64,000 bases of DNA from assembly GCA_030141605.1 (NCBI GenBank), contig JAQGDQ010000132.1, positions 470,297 to 534,296 of the forward strand, in the 5' to 3' direction. The notes beneath the pieces were generated by a model. That model made no database searches. It was not told where the DNA came from and saw only the letters and a program-made list of their open reading frames with translations. This stretch comes from Tubiluchus corallicola. Lineage: Eukaryota; Priapulida; Priapulimorpha; Priapulimorphida; Tubiluchidae. The position numbers were made by a program, and so were the translations under genes. This document shows, piece by piece, positions 11,165 to 26,300 of this stretch. Position 1 is the first letter of the stretch, and each line of letters opens with the position of its first letter.

Positions 11165-13323
11165 TCTGTTAAAAATCCATAACATTAATGGAAAATTTTC
11201 TTAGCGTCAATTTCAAAACATAAACGTCTATGTCATACCTAATCTTGCTCAAAAAACACTACTACATAACACGTGAATACACTTTCAATCTTAACTCAAT
11301 TTAATAGCAATTAAAAATGCTACACTAAAAGTTGGGAAACATAGTATGCAAAAATATACAAAAACACCTTTTCACTGCACAAATGATACGTGTATATCAA
11401 ATTTACGATAATGGTTTTAAATATTTGGAATGTGTACACCGAGAGACGTAGGTATAAAAATCTAGTAGAAAAATACAATGATAAAATATAACGCATAGCT
11501 ATGAAAAAATACATTTTATGTAATTTAAACACAAAAGTCAATAAGTACGACAATAATACTAAACTATAGTTTGGTTTGCCTCTTTTTGGTACTCAAAATT
11601 TTTGGTCACACTTGCCTAATAATCAGCCTAATTATTCAAAAACATCACAATTTCTAACAATTCTAAACTACAAAAATTTACAAATATTTAAGACTTTTAC
11701 ATTCAAGTTGATCAATATTTTTCATAATTAATACAGATTTTGAAGTAAACATTATGGTACCAGTACTATAAAAGGTTTAATATCGCAATGCTGAAACTAA
11801 GTCTTAAAACACAAAACTCTACAAAAAGCACCATTTACATGACTACAAAAAATCTCCTATTTACCGTTTGCTCACAAAGCTGAACTTAAGTCTTACAATA
11901 CAAAACTCTACAAAAAGCACCATTTACATGACTACGAAAAATCTCTCATTTACCGTTTGCTCTTTAGATAAATTAAGAATACCCTGACTAGCAAATTAAC
12001 TATCTGATAATATAGCTCATAAATTTATTACTCACCTACTGCTGTACATAATTACAAGACGCATAGGTGAACGTTTTTATGAAACCTTGAGGCACAAACT
12101 GCACGTAACACAGGACAACTCTAATAAACAATAACTACTACTACTACTATCTAAAATGCAACATTGTCTACAGGCAAGTGAGAAATAGTGTACAATAAAG
12201 CTAAGTTGAAAAAACTGAAATAATTCTGTAACGTACAAGTCAGGTAATCAAATTTATTCGAACGTTCGATTCAAATTGGCATTAAAAATGTTCAATTCGA
12301 TTTAACTACATCTCCAAATTCGAAAAATTTGTGCAATTGTCGCCGCGTCATGTTCGTAAGAAAACCACATTGTTATTACGCATCAGACAATGTTATCATG
12401 GGCCACGATTGCGAACGTCTGAATTTGTTTTTTAAAGGAAAAAAGCGTGAGTGTATCTGATAACCCTTGACAAAATTTCATAATCTGGGGCTCGCTTCAA
12501 AGCTAAAAATTGGCAAAAAACACCTTTAAATTTGGAAATTTTTGAAACTGAATATTTGCAAGTAGTAATGCAAGTTATTGCAATAAAAAAACAAAAGGCT
12601 AGTCAGTTAGCAGTAGGTCCAATTTAAAACTTCACGCTAATTTGAAACTATAAAAATACTACCGTTATTTCAACTTTTAGTCAGTACGATTTGATTTTAT
12701 TCAAACTAGTTAGTAACAGTACAAATTACAAATCCTTGTTAACAATTTCTTACTCAATTGATGCAAAAGTTGATTACCTGATTTGAAAAATTTCGAATTT
12801 GAAATTTTCCATTCGACAGCCAACGTTAGCGACCATATATTGCAATGTTGTGGAGACACACGTGGTATGGCCTGCCCAATATCTGTAACATGCTACAATC
12901 GATGATGAAAAAGCCATTGAATAATAATTGTAACAAAGCTGAGAGACTTTCAAGGTTTCATAACAAAATACATGCGGTTTTAGCTTTGCCAGTCTGATGA
13001 CACCACAAACATGGAATATGTTGACTAGAACTGTCAGTATACTTTCTGGTTTGTTACAATTTTTTGGTGACACAAAAAAATCACTAAGGTAAGTTACCAT
13101 CAGGAAACGAACGCACATTGATCTAAACTTAAGCCTGTAACTACCTGAATAAGAATATAATTTACATGCAGCTAACGATAAAGAAAAAGGCAAACAAAAG
13201 AATTTATATCTAAAATAAAAAAGCACTTAGTACAAACTTAAAAATGGAATATTTCAAATAAAAACACTACAAAAGTTAATTTAGAAATAATTCTTTTACC
13301 AGAACTGGTAAAAGCATAAAATA
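11165..13323 (-). other. Probable long 3' untranslated region of the SLC6 gene
   Basis: There are no coding exons between the SLC6 stop and the first minus-strand AATAAA that I found. An 89-bp unit is tandemly duplicated at about 11791-11879 and 11880-11961 (shared AAAACTCTACAAAAAGCACC). The UTR assignment is inference from the lack of other content. Confidence 0.4.
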
Positions 13324-16300
13324 TCAGCAAGTTGTTTCTTTGATGACAAGGTCCTCACATTCAGAAATACTTAATCTACTCCTGTCACTTGATTTATCCG
13401 ACCCATCATTAGCAGCTACATTGCTCTCATCTATTGCTCTCATTCTGCTCTTCAGTTCTAAAAGGCAAGGCAAATCTTCTGGTCTGTATTCATGATGTGC
13501 TGCTGGTATGTGATGAGACAGACCAAGTCTATCGTTTGGATGATAAAATTCAACGTGTGTGGCAGCACTTTCACTCGTGCTCCTTTGTCGCTTAGCGACA
13601 GCACCAGATACGGAGAGCCTGGGCTTTGCTGATGCTTTGTCGCTGTCTGACGCTATTTTCGACCACATCTTTCCCGCTAACGTGTCGCTCAAGGAACGCT
13701 TCAGGCCGCTTTTGCTAGACTGTTTACGTTCCACACTAAGTGAATGTCTTCGAGACTCATCCGATTCACTAGGTGATAAAACTTCAACGACAGTCAGTAC
13801 AACTTCTTCCCCGACAGGTGAACCCCCATCTCCTGATAAAGGAATCCGTATGTTCTCCTGTCGTACAACGTGACCTACCGTCTCCTTTGAGATACTCAGT
13901 TTCTTTTTGATATCCTGTAAAATAATTCATATTTAGCAAATATATATTAAATAGGAATCAGAGACACACAAACAATTAGTATTATGCTCGAGCATTATAT
14001 TGTAGTGGGATGATAGTTAATGCTAGGGGATGGTAGCAGATCGGTTTCAAATGCAGGCAGTTCGGACAACAAGAGATCCTGATTCAATAATGAAAATTCT
14101 GCGTTCATGTATTCCAGCCTGTGTTCTGTAGAAAAGTGAACATTGATACAGATAAATTAATGTTAAAAGACCTGCCAGTAACTTATCTTGCATCTTATTT
14201 ATCCATACCAGTTGGGCTGTAGAACAGGTGCTTATATTGTACATGCATCCATCCACCTACTACCTATTGAATCAACAAGGCTATTCCATATCAGAAATTT
14301 TAAACTGTTATACAATGCTGATATGCAATGGCTTCATAATGGATCGAACCATCACAACATGGAGGTAAGGGGTGAAAATAAATGACTTTTCGCCGTCGAA
14401 ACAATATTATCGGGTGCCACTGCCTCAAGCAACTAAACTCAGCAAGTGAAGATTTCAGATAAGTTAGTGAGTAAGCTTTGAACCTGAATAGATCATAGAG
14501 TACATATCAAGATGTAGAATTTTGCTACTACCAAGCAATGGTTCAAATTTTAAAATTAAGTATAATCCTTAAAAATGTAATAACTTTGGGCTGTTGAATC
14601 ACAATACTACAATTTGGTTGCTGATTTTGAAATAGTAAATCGCCCAAGTAACGACAGCAGCAACATCTTTTCACATGTGAATCAAACAAGATTTCAAATT
14701 CAATTCATCCAAATATTTCCTGAACAAAATTCTTTTGACAAATGCAAATATTGCAGTACCCAAACATGACAAGCAAATCTGCAAAACCTGCACACTGTGA
14801 AAGGTTTTCACTTAGTCAACATGGGTAACATTTCTTTAATGGTAAATTGTAGATTAAATGGTACATTATCATGTACACAGTCAAGTGATTAAGCTAGTAC
14901 CTTCTACAGTCTTGAATTACATATCATCTAATAATTGACTCTCATTTATTATAGATATTTATAACAAATGAACTTAATAACAGGAGCCAACTAAAACATA
15001 AAAAACAATTTTTATTAACTTCCCAACCTTAACTTTATCATTAACATTAGTTCTTCTTTTTATGCAATTATACAAAAGGCAATAGCTGTCAAATTGCGGA
15101 AGTGCCAATGAGTGAGACCACAGCCAAAACAGCTAGGGGGCATGAGGAAGCGATGTAAGCTTTCTCCTGAATTTTAAAGGTTGATAGAGAAGCTTTTGGC
15201 AAGCAAAAGTCAAGGAATTTTTACTTAAACTTGGCTACTTATTGATAATTTAGCAACATTTTGTGTTATAAAAATGAAATATTTAAACTCGTATCTTATC
15301 CTTTAATCAATAATAGCCGTAATTTTTTTCGATGCCAACATGTTTCAATTATTCAATGATGGCTTATTGAATAGCAAAGATGAGATGAATGGCATGCATT
15401 TTCGTGTAATTTCCAAGGCGTGTAAGATCTGTTTAAAAATCGGTAAAACAAGATTCAGGGCCCAAAAGCAGTCCACGATAAAAATGTGAATCACGGTTCA
15501 CAAACAACATAATAGGCTAAAATTGCAGCATCGTCACCAGTGTTGTAAGGTAACAATCGTTCTGTAAAACCTTGTTATGTACATTTATGTTATTATAGTT
15601 CTTAGTGACTGGGGCATGGAGAATAAATGCTTTTCCTCCAAGTAGCCGTTTTGAGTTAGTCACCACAGAAAGTTGAAAGTAAGTAAAAACAAACGTGTTG
15701 CGCGATGTTAAATAAATGAGAAAGCCAATTTTTTCTTAATTATTGACAAAAGCTAAAAATGCGTGAATTCATCACGGTTGTAGATGAGAACATGAATTCA
15801 AGGTCAACTGCAGGAGTCTCACACACAATGTGTGACACACGATAAGTCTGTTAATAATAATAAATTAATTTACATGAATTAAACAATTTCAACAATCTAT
15901 CTAAGAAAACATTACATACCTTTAGTGTGTCGTACGGAGGTGGTATATCAGCACCTGGGCACACTCCAGTTGTCGCCGGTTCTTCTATGCCAGACAGGTT
16001 CCGAGGAAGGTGGACATGAGACTTCACCTGACCAATTGGCCAGTGTCTGTTCGGAACCTGAATAATGGTCACTCGTGTGTCAAGGCAATAAATGATTTTA
16101 AAATGTCACAAAGATGCAAAATTGGGGTTATTTTAGTTATGTTTTTCAATCTACACATATGCACATATCCACTCAGCTATGAAGTGCACCACCTATTCAC
16201 GTTTTCAAAGCGAGTTTCACAATTATTGCATTGCTTTGCCTCAAATAGTTAGTGAAAAAAATCTTATCTGTCACTCCTTATAAAAATGAAATACACACTT

Positions 16301-19300
16301 TTAACAGAAAGCAGAAACAGAAGCATTCATGCATTCATCCCTGAAAACAGTAGTAAAACAAAGTTTATCTGTAAGCATAGTTCGAAGTTTAGAATAAGTA
16401 CCGGTGTTTTGAGAATTGTCCTGCGACGCCATCTAGTGTGAATACCATAAACAATGGCACAGCCAGGAATGAATATTGTAGGTAGTACAACTAGCGCCCA
16501 GCCTAGTCTCTCTGCCCATAAAGGATATTCATTATGCGGATTTGCTGCTTGACCACCATATGTCAGTGATGTGTGGTCAGCTACATTCCATAACCAGATC
16601 GCCTGTAATAAGAAATGTAAACATTACCCACATGGGTTAATATGCTTAAGCAAATGCAGAATGCGAACATAGTAGTTATAATTTTCTCATTACAGCAAGA
16701 AAAAATTAAGCATATTTTAGCAACTCTGTATCATTGGTTTTAAAATGTCAGTGCCTAAAAATTGACCCTGAGAAATGCTGAACAACTAAAATCAAATTAC
16801 AAATCTGTTTAGATGTTTAGCTTCTTTTTTTGAAAATACCGTAAAAGGAATTCGATTAACACCTTAACAAGAACTTTTTCATGCTGTAAACTGTCTGCAC
16901 GATGAAGTAATAGAACATTTGGTCAACTGTGCTACAATCTCTGTACATACCATCACTTCTACCTATTGACCAATTCAATTCCCGGTCCAAAAATGTACAA
17001 TATATCAAAATGCATTGAGCCTGCATATTAGTGGTCGATTTACTCACTGATAAACAGACTGGAGAAACAAGCTTCCAGCATAACTTAAAGTACACACAAG
17101 GTTTGGTCCCAGTCATATCCTCAATGGCTTCAGCTAACAGTTGAGTACCTTTGTAAATAAACAAATAATTGTTTATCGTTTGTTTTGTTTTGTTAATCAA
17201 AAATCACTTGCTTATGTAAGGCACAGACATTTGAAGACAATCCAAAGACTCTTGCAACAAACATATATTAATTAATTACATTGACGGAAAAGCGTGAATA
17301 TTTCTAGCAACATCAGTTAAACTATCAGTAATAAGTTACAGTTTTTAAGAATGAATACAAATTTATGTACCCAGAAAGTGGCTTAGCTAAAACTGCAAGT
17401 CCAAAATGTGTAAAATATGTGGTATTTCATCTTTAAAGCAAACATAAAAAACAATTCATGTCACACAATACATACATTCCACAGTTGTAGAATCGGCGCC
17501 GAAAGTCTAATCAATTTCGACAACGATTTCCAAGAGTGCTTAAAACTTCAACTCTAGCTCTTACTCAGGACTTTGAGGTATTTAATTAAGCAGACCCAAC
17601 CAGTTCTGCGGATTTTATATCAAGAACTTCTAAGTAAAGGTACTATTTATATTTATTTTTAAGGCAGGAGAATCAATTAATTGTACCTTAGCTAATGAGA
17701 GTAGGAGCTTAAGTTGTAAAAGCTTATAGCATAGTGACGGTTTAGCATGACTTTAAAGAAATAATTCAAATATTTGAACTAAAAACTACCTCAATTGAAC
17801 ATCGTGGTTCAGCTTTACATGAAAATAATGCTACATTGACTTAAAACTGCATTATATTAAGCTGGAGTCCAAAAGACGCTCAGACACTTACTGATTCTCT
17901 CTCCTCCCAAAACTGACCAACTCTTTAACTCCATCTCCTGACTCTGTCTCTCCAATCCTAGGAAACTGTAGACTTACTACTACCAAAACCATCATTCACA
18001 CCCAATCAACACACCATTCCCTACCACACATTCTGTATACATGTTTACATAACCTAAGCGCACTTACCAAAACCATATGAAACGGCCAATATGCCACAGA
18101 CTGCTACAAATATCAATGCAATCTCACCAACAAAGAAATCGCAGAGTTGAATTATGTAAACACCACCCTAGAACGATACCATTGTATGTGTCTTAATAGC
18201 TTAAAAATAAGCATGTTTTTGAAAACGTTAATCTTAACTTAAACTGGATCAAATTAATCCATTTTTATTTACAAATAAAAATCACCATACAAATTTCACT
18301 GAAAATAGAAAAAAAATAATCTTTTCTGTTTTTCTGAATGTGAGATGTAAAACAATTCATATTATCTCAGTAGTGGATAGACAAATAGCTAATTAGATAC
18401 ATATAGCTAATTAGATACAAACATACTTTGTGTCTTAACATATTGTTGATCATAACATAACAATTCATATAAATACAAATGGAAAAGCTAGGAAAAACCA
18501 CAGATGGTTGTTACTTAATTGGTTTTCTTTCTGAAACATCACCTATGTATACATGTAATCATGAACCAAGTTTTTGTTATAGTTTTGCAATACAAATAAT
18601 CAGTGGTGATATTTGTAGTTTATATATGAGAAAATACCTGACTTTTGTAACTGATAAATGCAGCAGAAAGGTGAAGTAAGGTTTTACAGTAAATAGCATT
18701 ACAAACATAAAATGTGGAACTTTTTCTCCAGTAGCACTGGCATTGCAAATTATATAGATGAATTAATCTAGTAGTACAACAAACCAAATGCTACAAGCAA
18801 AGTATAGCTGGGTTAATACTTTGTCATCATTTTTGTGACCTTTGCAACACATACATAAAAATTTGTAAACTAACTGCAAATAATGTAGATAATCAATTTT
18901 CCAGCCAATCACATATTAAATCTTATACCAACACAAGCAAAATTTTAATCGACAAATATTTCCAAGCGTTACTAGATATATGTACTTCTTATTGCAGCAT
19001 CAAGCTTATACATACCTCTGTGACGTAGATGAGACCAATGACGTAAAGAAGACAACAGACAAGAAAGACAAGTGCTTCATGGTAAACAAGATGGCGCTTG
19101 ATCCACATGTGGTAACGGTCAGTGATGCTGGTCAAGAACGTCTCTGTGACACCAAACTAAAAAAGCATGCTCAGAATGAAAACCTTAACTAAGCAAAAGA
19201 AAATGCAGCAAAAACAACTCTACATAAAATAAAATTGACACCCAGCACCCACTTAACAAAAGGCATGGTTTTTATTCAGACACAATATCTGCAAAGTTTC

Positions 19301-22300
19301 GACAGTTAATGTCATATTCACGCGACAATCACTATACGAAGATGTATACAAAAATCAAAATCAACACTTTTTTCTAAAAACTTGTCTTGATGAAGGACTA
19401 CAACCTAAATTTATTCAATTCAGAATAACAAACAATTACAGTGTTGATTTTTCTAAATATATTTTTACACTGTATTTTTACATAATTTTATTTAGGTGAA
19501 TTGTTGCATGAAGTTGTGTTACTAGAAGTGTTATAGAAAACTAAAATGTATGTCAGACACTTAAGAACTAAAGATATACTGCAAAAACATCACCAAAATT
19601 TTTTTACAATTGTACCACGCAACAAAATAAGCAGCACTAAACAAGAGAAACTATAAAAAAAGAATAAAACTTAGATACTTACCTCATAAAAGCTTGAGAA
19701 AAAGCAGCATGAAAAATAGATTACTTTGTAGTAGGTAAAAACAATTTTTTAAAACTTGAATAAACGTACATAATGCATATTAAAAAGTATTTTAGGTTTT
19801 TGCTGCCAATTCTTTAACCCTCTTTTTCTCTGATGTAAATATTAATGTTAGAATATGTTGTTCTCATATTTATGAATTGCTTACACAAAAAAGCCATACA
19901 ATATCTGAAGAAGCCTTATCTGGAAAGAAAACAATATTCTTCTAATATAACAAACCAACTCTAATTTACTGCATGAAAAAGTTTCGGGTATCAAAAGTAA
20001 CTAAGGTTTCATCTTCATTTTTTCAGGACAATACAGGCCAGGGTCCAGAAGCGGGGAACACATGGACTTGAACAAAAAAGTCATATAAATGAGCGAACTA
20101 TATATGTCAACCTTAGTAGGTCACTGTCATTGGCACTGTGGCAAATTGGAAAAATCAGACACACTCTCAACCACCAAACAATTGAAAATCTCATATATGT
20201 TTTCATAACATCCAAACTTGATTACTGCAGTAGTTTACTTTTTGGGCTTCCTGAATGTGAATATCGTAAACTCCAACTAATTCAGAACTCTGTTCCTTGT
20301 CTTATTAGCAAAACTAAAAGATATGAACACATTACGCCTATTCTAAAAGAATTGCAATGGCTGCCAATAAAGTTTCAAATTTAATTTCAAATTCTTCGTG
20401 TCACCTAAAGAATACTACATGGTTTAGCACCTGCATATCTCACAGAAACGTTGATATGCCTTATTAGCTTAACACCGGCCAAACACTTTGTTCTAATACT
20501 AATGAACAAGTTAATTTACATCAGCTAATTCCTAATATAGTATTCTGTGATGAAAAAGATTTTTCTGTTTGTGCTCGCAACTCCGCAATAATCTATCTGT
20601 TGCCATATGTTCTGCAAATTCATTAGATTCTTTTAAACAACATCTTAAAACATGTTTGTTTAGATACTACATTTCATGATGAATTAATTTTTAATTTTTT
20701 AATGTATTTTAAATTTTGATGTATCCTATGAATTTTAAATGTATTTCACTGTTCAGCATCCTGAGATTTTAAATGGCGCAGTGTGCTATGTAAATAAAAT
20801 GTACAGTATATTACATACCTGCGTCTCATTGGACAGAAGCACCAAGATTATAAAAAACCAGGCAGCCCAGAAATGAGGCACTGGTAGCGTGTCAATCAAC
20901 ACAGGAAACAGTTCAAATATAAAACCTGGACCTGTAGAAGATGAAGCCATAAATATCAATTAAGAAACATTCAGAGCAATTGACTCTCGGAAATTGAAAT
21001 ATGAAAGGAACCACAATGCAACAAAAGTGTAAATGGAATTGTGCAATTTCCTACTGCAGGTAAAAACCAAATTGAAAAAATAAAAATAAAATAACGATTA
21101 CAATACAAAAAATATTTTAGGAAATGTTTAGGAAGCATGGAATACGCGTTTATTTTGCTATATGTCAACAAACAATTTCAATGTCAAGTTAAGTTCTGAA
21201 AAGAAAATAGTGTGAAAATTTAAAGTTGTTACAGGATTATTATTACTAAAAAGTCAAAAACTGTGTATCACAATGGCAGTTCTCAAATCCTGCGTGCAAC
21301 AAATTGTAATCATAATTCATTAAGATTTCATATTTTACTCAAGTTTTATATTCTTCATAATTAAGTTCATAGACAAGTTAATACACAAATTTTTCATTAT
21401 TTTTCAAAGTCATTCCAATCAGGTTCCAATCAGGTTCCCACCTAACACATTTAATAATAACTGCTGACAATTTGAGTGAATGAGTCCAGATCAATCTGGG
21501 ACAAGCCAATTGCCATTATCATAAACTTTCATTTTGTGAGAGTCGACATTAGAATTTGCGATGTTGTTTGCACAAAAATTTATCTAATAATGTATCCTGG
21601 TGGAAATGGATATATGACAGGCAGCTGTAAATGTCAGTAGGATTAGAAACTGACTAACTGAAAATACAGCAGAAAGGCTTAAGGTGGGCAGTCATGTCCT
21701 AAAATTACTTCCTTCAAACAGGGATTCCCATAGAAGATGTTCTGAAGCTTACAAAAGACCTAATGGTAAACTAACACAACTCCGGGTAAAATTCACTTCC
21801 AAAATCAAAATGGGATGACCTAAAATGTTATCAAGGCGAGTGGTTAACTTAACCTAACACTTTTGGACTTAGTAATGAAAGGTCAACATAGGGACTGAAA
21901 CACAAGAGGGGGTGATTGGGCAAAGGTCAACTAAAAAAAGCAGCTAGAAGCAAATTAGGCAACTAATGACTCAACACAAAAAGTCGACCAAAATGCTCAA
22001 ACATTTGATCATTCTTCAAATTAAAACAAGCAGACATTCGAACTCTGCTGTCACCATTTCTATCAAATAGGAAAATTATACGATCTGTTTGCATGTGCAA
22101 ATTCAGCTTCATACTACCATCATCATCAGCATGAAAACCCTACCACTATAGTCATAAATGTCATCATATACGATAATCATCGCTACTACTACAATCATCC
22201 GCCTCGTCATCGATGTTGTTGTTGTTGTCATCACAACCACCACTACTGTCACCACCACCAACATTGTCATCGTCATCATCATCACCATCAGCACCATTCT

Positions 22301-23290
22301 TTTTTTACTGAACTGTGACTGTAATTACACAGATGTCATTACTAATTAGAAAGAAATGTAGTATCTGTGCTAGGCTAGTTATCTGTACCGTATACACAAG
22401 ACATAATAAATGAGTAACATCTCTAGTATTAATTAAGTAACTGTGAGTAGGTAAATAGTGCACCGTTTCAACAGGCAGCATTTGAATGTGTAAGCCTGAG
22501 TTGTTCTTAAAAACGACTCGCAATTTGAAAAAGGGATTCATGGATTTTTCATGTTTTCCACACTAACACCAACCCCAACCTACCTCCATCCACCACCCAC
22601 TCTCCCTTAGGCATGCACATGTACACTTTGTCATTTACTTCATACCAAAACATACAATACAAAATAAAATATAAAAAAGTGTAATATAAATAGTAAAAAA
22701 AATCAAGTTAGCAGAAGGATTAGCAATAGGTCATCGCTCCTGCAACCGTAAACAACCCCTGTTAATGATCTATTCTAGAGGTTTTGCAAATACATTAGCC
22801 AGGATATGTGAAATATGAACTGAGTCAATGGTCCATGATCTCTGATAATGACTAAATTAGTGTATACTTTAATGGACAACTGTTATCATCAGTGTTGTCT
22901 TACTGCAAGTTCTCATGACTGTTGCAACTGGATTTCTAATTCATGTCAGAACAGATCAAAATAGCATGCAAGTTGGTCTGCGTGAGCGTGAAACTTAAGC
23001 AGTGCAAATACTTTCCATTAACATCCATTATTATAGATATAACACGTCAATACCACAAGCACTACGGAAGCCATGCAGAAGCCTTACACCTGAGAAACAT
23101 ATTCACTGTTAATTAACTTCCGTAGTACGCACGCGTTGGACTAACGTGCTATTTAAGAGTAAGATGTTAACAACTTGTTGACTGAGTTAGGTGGTAAAGT
23201 TACTGATTATGCCTTGCAATGCTGGTGTACGCAAACGAATGAAAAGAACACACACACATATATATAGGTGTGTGTGTGTGCGTGTGTGTG

Positions 23291-23325
<35 letters not shown>

Positions 23326-26300
23326 CTTGCCAAGTAATTCAACAAAAATGCTCAATGACAAGAAGAAAAAACAAAAGAAGAAAAGATGTGGTGCCAAAGA
23401 ACCAATAACTGGAAGATAAGTATGAAATCAACTGTGACAACACGAAAAGCACAATTTTATTTACTCTCCATCAGCAAATCGTACATCAATTAGTCAAGCT
23501 ACTTGTGGAGCACAAAAAAGACAGGAAAATCTAGCAAATCACAAAAAAATCTGTAGTATCAGTGAGAAAACAAAGTTATTTGCTATGTGACTGTATCTTC
23601 AAAGCATCTTCAACATCACAGCAGCATCTTCAAAGTCGAAATCCTCTAAGAATGTGTCAGTGGAGTAAAAACATTAGTTTTGCCGTCAACACAAATGGTC
23701 ACAAAATGATTTGCAATCAACGTCAATCTAAAGCACCCTCTGGGAATGCGTGAAAGACACTACTACAAACCACCATAAAAGAAATGATCATGTCACCCAC
23801 TGCCCGTTATTACTTGCTTTTTAATTTTACAAACGAAACAGTTAACTGGGAATATGAAAATGGCACCACGACTGAATATTTCCAAAGTCAAACACTAAAG
23901 TCTTCTCGTATAGTAATGATAGTAACTCGCATCATCTACGTCCTCATCGCACTGACCATCATCTGGAGCAACAGTCTTGTTCTCATAGCCGTCGCTCGCT
24001 TTCATCAGGTGCAAAAACACCTGCGAAACTGGTTTATTGCTAGCTTATCCGCCACCGACTTTTTAACAGGGATCTACCTCTGTGTTGCTCCATACGTGCT
24101 CACGTTTATACCCGACCCTCCTAAAGTATTGTGCTTAAGCCTTTATACAGTGCACAACATGAATATAACACAGACGGCCAATTCATTACTGTTTGTAACT
24201 ATTGAAAGATATATCGCAGTTGCACATCCATTTTTATACATGAGTGTAGTAAAACCAAAAAGCATCAAGTTCATCATCGTGATAAGCTGGATAGAAGCCA
24301 GCATCATCGGTGGTGCAGTCTGGATTCATAACAGTTGGTTTGTGAACAGTTTCTGTGTCTACGAGGCTGTCATCAGCAAGCAATCCTTGTACTTAATGGA
24401 TGCACATCTGCTAGTAAGTATGACAGCCATGTGTGGAATTTATGCAAAGATGTATTTAATTGCTAGACGTCACTATCACTCTGTGGCCGCTGCAGATGCC
24501 CAAGACACAGGTATGAAATCAAACCTGCATTTAGCAAAAGTGTATTTTCTGATTACGGGTTTATACATTATCTGTTGCACTCCGTTTCTCGTAATATCGC
24601 TGGTTGTGCTTGAGACAAAGTTTGAAAATCATTATCAGTGGGTGCGACGGATCGGATACTTCATGCTTTATTCGAATTCTTTTGTTAATGTAATTGTCTA
24701 TGCCTCCAGGTTGGGAGAATTCCAGAAAGCATTCCGGAAACTGCTCAGTCCTTGGAGGTCAACAGACGTGCTAAGGTCAGCAAATGGTTCACTAAGATCT
24801 CATAATAGAAACATAACAACTGAAGGTGAAGTTTAAGATTGGACCACATTGCTAGACTCGTACAAACTGTACGGCAAGCAATGGGTGCCAGGCTCTTAAG
24901 CAAAAACTGCATTTGACTATTAGGCAAAATTAGCTTGAGTGACACACTTGTGAAGTGGTGATGCATAGTTCAGACTAATAATGTCTCTTTCAGCATACAC
25001 TATCTAAAGTGTGACTAATCATAAGTGATATATATATAATATTTATTTATTTATTTTAGAGAAAAAAATAACACAAAAGATATAGCACAATAAATTGGCC
25101 AAGGTAACCTGTTCAAAGTGACAAGACCATTGCATGATGTACAAGGCACCCAAAATAAAAAGTAACCTATTGCAGAGTGATACAGCAAATAAAGATAATA
25201 ATGAAAATCACCCAGATCTTTGAGAGTGCCATTTCGTTCTAGTCTTAGATATGTTAAGAGGAGGTTAAAGATGAACTTCATCAAAACTGCTAACAATTAA
25301 CAGTGCTCATACTCGCTTGAAAACTACATCTCATAATACTGTTTTATTTACAACTCTATGTTTTTTAGGCTGTTTTTAGAAGTTTTTTTTGTTAACAGAA
25401 GTTCAAAAGTTAGCGACCTTTAACGGCCTGTAGCATGATTTGTTCCAGTTAACATAACTTCTTTTGATGTCAATTTTCACGAAAATTTTCACAAGCATGT
25501 ACTGCATTTTCTTTCTACTGCGTTATAATGCAGTAGCAGATTGAGGGGGGGGTGGGCAAGGAGCCGGCCCCATTCACAGTAGCAGTTACAATACATCAAA
25601 TGAATATTTTCTCTGGATTACAAGCATTAGAATGATTTACTAAATTCTAGCAGTTCCTTTATTAAATTTATACCTGTAAAATTGTATATGACAAGGATTC
25701 TAATTTTCAAAACAAATGAAATTTACGTACATCATATATACCGTCTACCAAAATGTATTGGTGTGTGACTATGAGTAAAATGTTTGAGGTGACAAATGAG
25801 TCTAAAATGCAGCAAAATGCATTAGCGGTCAAGGTTCTGCCCTTTTGAGGGGGGCTTACAGTGCTCGCCCAGCTGCCCTAACTGTTTTTTGTTGGGCCCG
25901 CCACTTCTCTAAAGCCTGCATGCCGCTGTAATGTACAGAATGCATTCAACAAAACCTACTTAAACCAAGAACAGCGTATCCAAGAAAACAAAAGAAAGTT
26001 GATTGTTTAAATGACACACTGTATTTTTAGTGCATTAACTTTAGTAAGAAGCTTTGATTAAATCAATTTATTTCCATTTATAGTCTATCCAATCCTAGTT
26101 AACCTTCGTTTAAATTGTTGTTAACAATATCAGTAATTTAACGGTACTTAACAAAGTGAAAAGCTACTGTTCTTGCTTATTTGTCATTATAACTTATTCT
26201 TCAAAAGATATTGGCCATGTACAAGTCATGCATAGTTCAAAGACAAGCCTTCTGTTCTAGAATGCAAACATAAACTAGCTCTGTGTGTGTACCAGTTATT

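Noticed and set aside
13559-13873. 104-codon plus-strand frame
   Set aside because: Antisense shadow of the last SLC6 exon, with no family resemblance.
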